Below, in pieces: positions 12,995 to 17,843 of a DNA stretch of 17,843 nucleotides. This DNA comes from Oscillibacter sp. CAG:241 (GTDB lineage Bacteria; Bacillota; Clostridia; Oscillospirales; Oscillospiraceae). Under the pieces are notes generated by a model. The model was not told the origin of the DNA, did not search any database, and saw nothing but the letters and a program-made list of their open reading frames with translations. A program made the translations under genes and the position numbers. Positions within the stretch are counted from its first letter, which is position 1. Each line of letters starts with the position of its first letter. The stretch lies in contig FR884096.1 of NCBI GenBank assembly GCA_000435975.1, forward strand, positions 1-17,843. The letters run 5' to 3'.

Positions 12995-13031
12995 ACATAG
13001 CCGCAGCAAACGGCAAAGAAGGAGGTTTTAC

Positions 13032-13403
13032 ATGAGCCGCACATATTTACGGGGCGAGATCTACTACGCAGACCTCGACCCCGTTGTCGGATCGGAGCAA
13101 ATGGGAACACGTCCCGTGCTGATTCTTCAAAACAATGTTGGGAACCATTTTGCAAGGACGGTCATCGTTGCACCAATCACCAGCCGCATCCATACAAAAT
13201 CAAAGATACCCACACACAGCTACATCGGCATGATCGGCAGAATGAAATATCCCTCGGTGGTCATGCTGGAGCAGCTGCGCACCCTGGATAAGCGCCGCAT
13301 CGGATACTATATCGGAAAACTTCCCGAAGAAAAAATGCAGGATGTGACCAGAGCGCTGTGCGTCAGCCTTGCCATCCGCCAGAATACAGCGAAAGGAATG
13401 TGA
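13032..13403 (+). CDS. MazF/PemK-type growth-regulator protein (putative mRNA interferase)
   Basis: 123 residues, near the family's usual 110-120. GGAGG (13021-13026 region) precedes the ATG. MazF hallmarks: RGEIYYADLDPVVGSEQMGTRPVL at the N-terminus (residues 7-30, with G-S-E-Q and the RPVL strand), VAPITSR (46-52), VMLEQLRTLDKRRI (77-90). MazF enzymes cut RNA at short sites and are held inactive by a MazE-type antitoxin. No MazE-like gene precedes it; DUF3848 upstream and the HTH protein downstream are the only neighbours. It could be an ICE-maintenance toxin with an unrecognised antitoxin, or an attenuated MazF-like regulator of the integration genes. Its stop is 6 bases before the next start, so the two are co-translated. 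Confidence 0.85.
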   Translation: MSRTYLRGEIYYADLDPVVGSEQMGTRPVLILQNNVGNHFARTVIVAPITSRIHTKSKIPTHSYIGMIGRMKYPSVVMLEQLRTLDKRRIGYYIGKLPEEKMQDVTRALCVSLAIRQNTAKGM

Positions 13404-13409
13404 ACCGCA

Positions 13410-13646
13410 ATGGAAAAATTGTTTACCCGGAAGGAAGCCGCCGAACTGCTGGGAATCAGCATCACAACTCTGGATGCGGCAAGGAACAACGGTCTCATCG
13501 CCTATGTGCAGTATGTTCCCAATGGCTGCGTTTTCTTTACCAGCGCCAGTCTCCAGGAATATGTTGCCAAATGTACGCACAGAGCAAAGCCTATGGAGAA
13601 GAAAACGACCTACCGCAATGTGCGAAAGGATAATTCGCACATTTGA
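13410..13646 (+). CDS. Excisionase-like small HTH protein
   Basis: 78 residues. The ribosome site AAAGGA overlaps the end of the MazF-like gene, implying translational coupling. Residues 4-32 (LFTRKEAAELLGISITTLDAARNNGLI) form a MerR/excisionase-type winged helix-turn-helix; VFFTSASLQEYVAK (41-54) matches the wing-plus-helix that ends such proteins. The tail is basic. Its position directly before two integrase genes makes a recombination directionality factor (Xis) the best reading. The alternative is a transcription regulator of the integrases. Confidence 0.8.
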   Translation: MEKLFTRKEAAELLGISITTLDAARNNGLIAYVQYVPNGCVFFTSASLQEYVAKCTHRAKPMEKKTTYRNVRKDNSHI

Positions 13647-13711
13647 AGAATTGCCGCCCATCTGATAAAACAAAAGCAACGCAGCAATGCGTAATACTTG
13701 GAGGTGAGATA

Positions 13712-14926
13712 ATGGCAGGAAAACGAAGCAGGATTCCGAAGTACGGCACGGTCGAGATCAATGGACACACCTACTATCGGACGACCATAACGGATAGTGA
13801 GGGAAAACAGCGCACCCTCTATGCCAAAACACGGGAGGAGCTTTATGACAAGGAGCTGGACACGCTGTCACAGATGGATGATGACCGGCAGCGGAGAAAA
13901 TCACCTACGGTGGCGGACTACTGCGAAAAGTGGCTGGTGATGCAGTCCGCCCATGTACGCACAACGACGCTGACAGATTATAAGTCTAAGGTACGTCGAA
14001 ACATCATCCCATACCTTGGAGATAAGAAGATCGCAGAAGTGACTCTGGATGATATTCAGCTTGCCCTTGTGCCGGTTTCCCAAAAATCCGCCTCGGTATA
14101 TAAGTCGGTCATCGTAATTTATAAGTGCATTTTCCGGGCAGCAGAGGAAAGCCGGATCATCAAAAAGAATCCCACGGTGTACCTGTCCCCAAAGGGAGGC
14201 GGCGTACCGCAGGCGGAAAAACAGCCTTTGACAGACAAGCAAGTACAGCGGCTGTTGGATGCGGTCCGTGGATTGCCACCCTATATATTTATCATGCTGG
14301 GGCTATACGCCGGTTTGCGGCGGGAAGAAATTCTCGGACTGCAATGGGATTCGGTCTACTTGGACAGTGAAGCGCCGTATTTGGCTGTACGCAGAGCGTG
14401 GCACACGGAGCACAACCGGCCTGTTATTTCAACCGAGCTGAAAACCGCTGCCGCAAAGAGAAATATCCCCCTGCCGGATCATCTGGCGGCTTGTCTGAGA
14501 GAAGCAAAAAGAAATTCGACCTCGGATTATGTTGTGGCGAATCGGGACGGCGGACCGCTCAGCTATACGCAGTTTAAGCGGCTCTGGCAGTATGTCGTGA
14601 CCCGGACGGCAAAGCCGAGGATTGCCCGCAAGCTGGTGGACGGGAAATATGTGAAATATATGCTTTACCCGGAGCTTGGAGAAAAGGCACGGAACAACGG
14701 CCATGTGGTGTATAGCCTGGACTTTGATGTAACACCGCATTTGCTGCGCCATACCTACATCACCAACTTGATCCACGCCTCCGTCGATCCTAAGACGGTG
14801 CAATATCTGGCGGGTCATGAAAACAGTCGGATCACTATGGACATCTATGCCAAGGTAAAATACAATCGGCCGGATGATGTCGTAAAGGCGATGACCAGTG
14901 CTTTTGCTGAATGGGACGCTTCATAA
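13712..14926 (+). CDS. int: Tyrosine integrase 1 of a tandem pair
   Basis: 404 residues. The start at 13712 is chosen for TGGAGGTGAG immediately upstream; the longer frame from 13643 overlaps the HTH gene. N-terminal AP2-like arm-binding domain (KYGTVEINGHTYYRT, ~10-50), core-binding domain (~65-160) and catalytic domain with complete residues: R203 (AGLRREE), K244 (ELKT), H343-x-x-R346 (HLLRH), H369 (AGHEN) and Y379 (DIYAK). Compared with simple integrases it has an insertion of ~30 residues (KLVDGKYVKYMLYP .. NNGHVVYSLDF) before the H-x-x-R box, shared with the next gene. It probably catalyses ICE integration and excision with the Xis-like protein. It ends at a terminator (14945). Confidence 0.93.
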   Translation: MAGKRSRIPKYGTVEINGHTYYRTTITDSEGKQRTLYAKTREELYDKELDTLSQMDDDRQRRKSPTVADYCEKWLVMQSAHVRTTTLTDYKSKVRRNIIPYLGDKKIAEVTLDDIQLALVPVSQKSASVYKSVIVIYKCIFRAAEESRIIKKNPTVYLSPKGGGVPQAEKQPLTDKQVQRLLDAVRGLPPYIFIMLGLYAGLRREEILGLQWDSVYLDSEAPYLAVRRAWHTEHNRPVISTELKTAAAKRNIPLPDHLAACLREAKRNSTSDYVVANRDGGPLSYTQFKRLWQYVVTRTAKPRIARKLVDGKYVKYMLYPELGEKARNNGHVVYSLDFDVTPHLLRHTYITNLIHASVDPKTVQYLAGHENSRITMDIYAKVKYNRPDDVVKAMTSAFAEWDAS

Positions 14927-14944
14927 ATTAAGATATATGCGCTA

Positions 14945-14975
14945 AGTGCGAGGAAAGATTTCCTCGCACTATTTT
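14945..14975 (+). terminator. Intrinsic terminator between the two integrase genes
   Basis: Perfect 12-bp stem AGTGCGAGGAAA / TTTCCTCGCACT (14945-14956, 14959-14970) followed by ATTTTC. It separates transcription of the tandem integrases, so the second should have its own promoter or rely on read-through. Confidence 0.8.
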
Positions 14976-15066
14976 CATGCCGGTTTGCACCTTTGCGCCC
15001 AACGCTGATTTCTGGTAAAACGGGTATGCCATTGCCAATACATAACGCCAAGAAAGGAAGATCAAT

Positions 15067-16281
15067 ATGGCAAAGAAAAAGCAAAACATACCGTCATACG
15101 GCACAGTTGAGATCAGTGGTGTCACCTATTTCCGTACCAGGGTCACTGACGCCGACGGCAAACGGGTTCCCATTTACGCTTCCACCTGTGAGGAGCTATA
15201 CAAAAAGGAACAGGACGCACGGCAGCAGGTACAGGACATCCTTTTTCGGAAGCAAAACCCTACCGTAGAAGATTATTGTGAAAGATGGCTGCTCATGCGT
15301 TCAGCCACGGTAACACAAGATACGCTGCGGAATTATCGCAGGGAGATGTATAAGTATATTGTCGAGCCGCTTGGGAACCTGTATCTTTCCGATGTGACGG
15401 CCGACGACATCAAGCTGGCGCTTGTTCCTGTGTCCAAAAGAGCAAAGCACACTTTTGATACCGTCAATATGCTTATTAAAAGCGTCTTTTACTCGGCAGA
15501 GCGCAGCGAGGTCATCGACTACAATCCTGCTGCTAAGATCAGCGCCAAGGGCGGTGTTCCGGGCAAATCATTGGACGCTTTAACGGATGAGCAGGTAAAG
15601 ACGCTGGTAGATACAGTCAAGGGCCTTCCCCCGTATGTGTTTGTCATGCTCGGCCTGTACGCAGGTCTACGGCGTGAGGAGAGTCTTGCTCTGCAATGGG
15701 ACTGTGTGTTCCTGGACACGCCGACCCCATATATTTCTGTCCGACGGGCATGGCGGGGAAGCCACCGGAAAGAGCCGGAGATCTCTACCGTATTAAAAAC
15801 TCCGGCATCCAGAAGGGATATTCCCATTCCAAAGTGTTTGGTAGAGTGCCTGCGAGAGGCAAAACGATCTTCCAAATCTGCCTTTGTGATTTCAAATCGT
15901 AAGGGTGGCCCCCTTTCTGAGGGCGAATTTGTGGGCGTTTGGTACCATGTTAAGAACCACACCGCAGGAGAGAAAATCAGCTACAAGTATGTGAATGGGG
16001 AACACATCCGTTATACGACCTGCCCCGTTCTCGGAAGCCATCGGAAAGGCTCCCCGAACCATGTGTATAGTCTGGACTTCCATGTGACCCCGCACCAACT
16101 CCGACACACTTACATTACGAACCTTTTATACATGGGCGTAGACCCCAAAACCGTACAATATCTCGCTGGGCATAAGAATAGTAAAACAACGATGGACATT
16201 TATGCAAAAATCAAGTATAATAAGCCCCAAGAACTTCTCCCTGTCGTAAACGCTGCGTTACGGCCTGTCGCAATGTCTTGA
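15067..16281 (+). CDS. int: Tyrosine integrase 2 of a tandem pair
   Basis: 404 residues, exactly the length of the upstream paralogue and collinear with it; by eye roughly half of the residues are shared, strongest in YGTVEIS/NG, LPPYxFxMLGLYAGLRREE, REAKRxS and DPKTVQYLAGH. AAAGGAAG precedes the ATG at 15067. All catalytic residues are present: R202, K244, H343-x-x-R346 (HQLRH), H369 (AGHKN) and Y379 (DIYAK). Two intact paralogues side by side suggest either a duplicated element end, two elements nested at one site, or paired recombinases that act together (as in Tn554-type or RIT systems). A short inverted pair GAAAGTA/TACTTTC (16280-16286, 16301-16307) just after the stop may be a core site. 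Confidence 0.93.
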   Translation: MAKKKQNIPSYGTVEISGVTYFRTRVTDADGKRVPIYASTCEELYKKEQDARQQVQDILFRKQNPTVEDYCERWLLMRSATVTQDTLRNYRREMYKYIVEPLGNLYLSDVTADDIKLALVPVSKRAKHTFDTVNMLIKSVFYSAERSEVIDYNPAAKISAKGGVPGKSLDALTDEQVKTLVDTVKGLPPYVFVMLGLYAGLRREESLALQWDCVFLDTPTPYISVRRAWRGSHRKEPEISTVLKTPASRRDIPIPKCLVECLREAKRSSKSAFVISNRKGGPLSEGEFVGVWYHVKNHTAGEKISYKYVNGEHIRYTTCPVLGSHRKGSPNHVYSLDFHVTPHQLRHTYITNLLYMGVDPKTVQYLAGHKNSKTTMDIYAKIKYNKPQELLPVVNAALRPVAMS

Positions 16282-16452
16282 AAGTACCCGTTTTTAACGA
16301 TACTTTCTGTTAATGTACGGGCTAAGTCCAGTTGCGACATCCTCAAAAGTGTTGGAATATCAAGAGAAATTGGGATTTTTTTAGCCCAATACGGTCTGAA
16401 GGCCGCCCGTCGCGCTCCGCAGTTCAGCAAGCGATAAAAAAATTATCCTTTT

Positions 16453-16487
16453 CCCCGGAAAACTTCGGTTTTCCGGGGTTTTCTTTT
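16453..16487 (+). terminator. Very strong intrinsic terminator with UUCG loop
   Basis: Perfect 11-bp stem CCCCGGAAAAC / GTTTTCCGGGG (16453-16463, 16468-16478) closed by TTCG and followed by TTTTCTTTT. It probably ends the integrase transcript and insulates the flank. Confidence 0.92.
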
Positions 16488-16569
16488 GGCTTTTGTTACA
16501 AAGCATTGACATACCAAAATCCGAGGGGACAAAATTCTGAAATGATAGACCACAATATCTTGCGGTTTG

Positions 16570-16786
16570 ACGCAAAATGCCTTGATGTCAAAGAGATTAT
16601 TGTTGTACTCTGCCAGTATTTGCAGCCCTCTGCTCTGGTTGCCGCATAGCCGATGGTGATTTGTTCTTGAACGGACTTGCCTGTTTCTGGGTTAACATGC
16701 CACCCTACCGTTTTCCTCACTGCATAGGGCCTTCTTCGCTTTCCGGGCATTTTCTTGACGCTTCCATATCCGTTGGGTAATCTCAA
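16570..16786 (-). pseudogene. Decayed N-terminal fragment of a third tyrosine integrase
   Basis: The minus strand reads LPNGYGSVKKMPGKRRRPYAVRKTVGWHVNPETG.. (first ~50 residues), the recognisable N-terminal arm-binding domain of Tn1549/phage-type integrases. The expected ATG is TTG here (16786-16784). After ..GYAATRAEG the frame breaks; shifting by one base near 16624-16632 restores LQILAEYNNNLFDIK, the expected continuation, so a single-base deletion is likely. Homology then fades near 16570. It is a remnant of another element, oriented opposite to the intact integrases. Confidence 0.8.
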
Positions 16787-16820
16787 AAAATTTCAAACTT
16801 CCTTTCCCCCCAGCGTTTGA

Positions 16821-16931
16821 ATTAAATTTGATAAAGGGTATGTGTTTGACCTGTCCGACGGCGGCATCCACCATGTCCGGGGCACCGTGGAGGTCACGGG
16901 CCAGGCCGGAGGTCTTTTTTGGACAGCATGA
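16821..16931 (+). pseudogene. C-terminal fragment of an interrupted gene
   Basis: An open 36-codon stretch (FDKGYVFDLSDGGIHHVRG .. GGLFWTA-stop) with GC-rich codon use begins right after stops in an AT-rich segment, has no start or ribosome site, and ends directly in a terminator. This is what the 3' end of a host gene looks like after an element inserted into or deleted its 5' part. The protein family was not recognised. Confidence 0.55.
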
Positions 16932-16969
16932 CAAAGAGAGCCGCACGTCTGTGCGGCTCTCTTTGTTTG
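16931..16969 (+). terminator. Strong terminator of the interrupted host gene
   Basis: Perfect 16-bp stem (16931-16946 with 16951-16966), GTCT loop, followed by TTGA. It immediately follows the stop of the gene fragment. Confidence 0.88.
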
Positions 16970-17153
16970 AGGATAGAAAGGAAAAGCAATTCATGTCGTA
17001 GGAATTACTGTGGACAAGATACACCATGAGAAAAAATTTGTAAAGCGACAAAATCTCATTTTAACATTAAAGAATGTCATGGAATCATCCTATTTTTGCA
17101 CAATGCACGGAATATCTCCTTAAAAATTGGGCAAAATACATAGAATCCCTCTC
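16970..17153. other. AT-rich intergenic region before the LysR gene
   Basis: No gene or strong hairpin seen. A divergently transcribed LysR target would lie to the left, but only the terminator and the gene fragment are there, so any original neighbour may have been lost at the element boundary. Confidence 0.4.
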
Positions 17154-17182
17154 TTGCCCGGGGAAAAAGTACGTTGTATAAT
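17154..17182 (+). promoter_or_regulatory. Promoter of the LysR-type gene
   Basis: TTGCCC (17154-17159), 17-bp spacer, TATAAT (17177-17182). It lies 35 bp before the ATG at 17218. The dyad GAAATAGTTTC (17191-17201), just after the -10 box, could be part of an autoregulatory site. Confidence 0.7.
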
Positions 17183-17217
17183 AGCAGTATGAAATAGTTT
17201 CATAGCTGGAGGATGGC

Positions 17218-17843
17218 ATGGATACGAAAAAACTGGAGGCTCTGGCGGCGGCCGTGCAGTATGGCAGCTTCACCCGGGCGGCGGAGGCCCTGGGCTATAC
17301 CCAGTCCGGTATGACCCACATGATGAACAGCCTGGAGCGGGACATCGGATTTCCGGTGCTGCTGCGGGGCCGGGGCGGGGTGCGGCTGACTCCGGCGGGG
17401 GAGCGCATCTATCCCCTGGTCCGGGAGGTTCTGGCGGCCTCCCAGTCCCTGGACCGGGAGATCGCCCTGATCAATTCCCATAAGGAGGACACCATCCGGG
17501 TGGCCTCCTATTCCAGTATTGCCATGCACTGGCTGCCGGAGGTGATCCAGCAATTCCGCCGGGTCCACCCGGACCTGACGGTGGACATCCAGATGGGCAG
17601 CGTGGAGGAGGTGTACCGCTGGGTCCGGGAGGACAAGACGGACGTGGGCTTCGCCAGTCTCCAGGACGGCATGACCATGGATTGGGTCCCCCTGGCGGAG
17701 GACCCGCTGCTGGCCATTCTGCCGCCGGAATACGACCTGCGGGGCCGTGACCGCTTCAATGTGGAGGATTTTGCCGGGCAGGAGTTCCTGATGCCGTCTC
17801 TGGGCTTTCACCTGGACATTCTGCGGGCACTGAACCGCTCCAA
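17218..17843 (+). CDS. LysR-type transcriptional regulator (3' end outside window)
   Basis: The first 208 codons are present, with GGAGG five bases before the ATG; the frame runs off the window. Residues 1-60 are the LysR winged HTH: LEALAAAVQYGSFTRAAEAL, YTQSGMTHMMNSLERDIGFPVLLR, RLTPAGERIY. From ~90 onward (TIRVASYSSIAMHWLPEVIQQF, HPDLTVDIQMG, VREDKTDVGFASL) it is the start of the effector-binding domain of periplasmic-binding-protein fold. Such proteins control nearby, often divergent, genes in response to a small ligand; the ligand cannot be read from sequence. Very GC-rich codon use (unlike the element's AT-rich inserts) and its own promoter suggest resident chromosome. Confidence 0.92.
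   Translation, partial: MDTKKLEALAAAVQYGSFTRAAEALGYTQSGMTHMMNSLERDIGFPVLLRGRGGVRLTPAGERIYPLVREVLAASQSLDREIALINSHKEDTIRVASYSSIAMHWLPEVIQQFRRVHPDLTVDIQMGSVEEVYRWVREDKTDVGFASLQDGMTMDWVPLAEDPLLAILPPEYDLRGRDRFNVEDFAGQEFLMPSLGFHLDILRALNRS

Noticed and set aside
1..17843. CRISPR arrays, tRNA or rRNA genes, insertion sequences, retron or diversity-generating elements
   Set aside because: No regularly spaced repeats, cloverleaf with CCA-type end, rRNA motifs, DDE transposase or reverse transcriptase was seen on either strand.

Overview
The window looks like accessory DNA from a Gram-positive gut-type Clostridia (Oscillospiraceae/Lachnospiraceae-like; inferred from strong AGGAGG ribosome sites, GC-rich coding, Tn1549/CTn-type conjugative-element genes, DUF3848 and a sortase-type C-terminus). 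It holds the right-hand part of an integrative conjugative element (ICE) and ends in ordinary chromosome.

Layout. (1) 1-747: 3' end of an ICE CHAP-domain peptidoglycan hydrolase and its terminator. (2) 772-2279: a tyrosine recombinase gene (minus strand) enclosed by a perfect 27-bp inverted repeat (841-867 and 2253-2279). Just inside the right repeat is a strong rightward promoter (TTGACT-17-TATAAT, 2201-2229). (3) 2350-2668: a cobalamin-type riboswitch followed by a terminator-like hairpin. (4) 2701-8756: a small protein with a homing-endonuclease-associated repeat, a secreted DUF4430-like protein, and a 1547-residue wall-anchored protein. The large protein carries GLUG repeats, a Big_3 domain, DUF4430, and a prenyltransferase/terpene-cyclase-like alpha toroid. 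DUF4430 plus toroid are the two folds that make up animal transcobalamin and intrinsic factor. (5) 9185-9694: ICE sigma-like factor. (6) 10132-10797: AT-rich four-TM membrane protein of unknown function. (7) 11024-11854 (minus): a membrane-anchored DUF4430 protein with its own promoter. (8) 12300-12957: a long structured-looking leader and DUF3848. (9) 13032-16281: MazF-like protein, excisionase-like HTH protein, and two tandem paralogous 404-aa tyrosine integrases. (10) 16282-16931: strong terminator, a decayed N-terminal integrase fragment and a truncated C-terminal gene fragment. (11) 17154-17843: promoter and start of a LysR-type regulator, probably host chromosome.

Main hypothesis. Items 2-4 and 7 together look like a phase-variable corrinoid-capture cassette. 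A Hin-like layout built on a tyrosine recombinase would flip a promoter into or out of line with a B12 riboswitch and a transcobalamin-like surface-protein operon. The repeat, promoter, riboswitch core and domain order are visible in the sequence; inversion, ligand and function are inference. A long read spanning 800-2300 in both orientations would be decisive.
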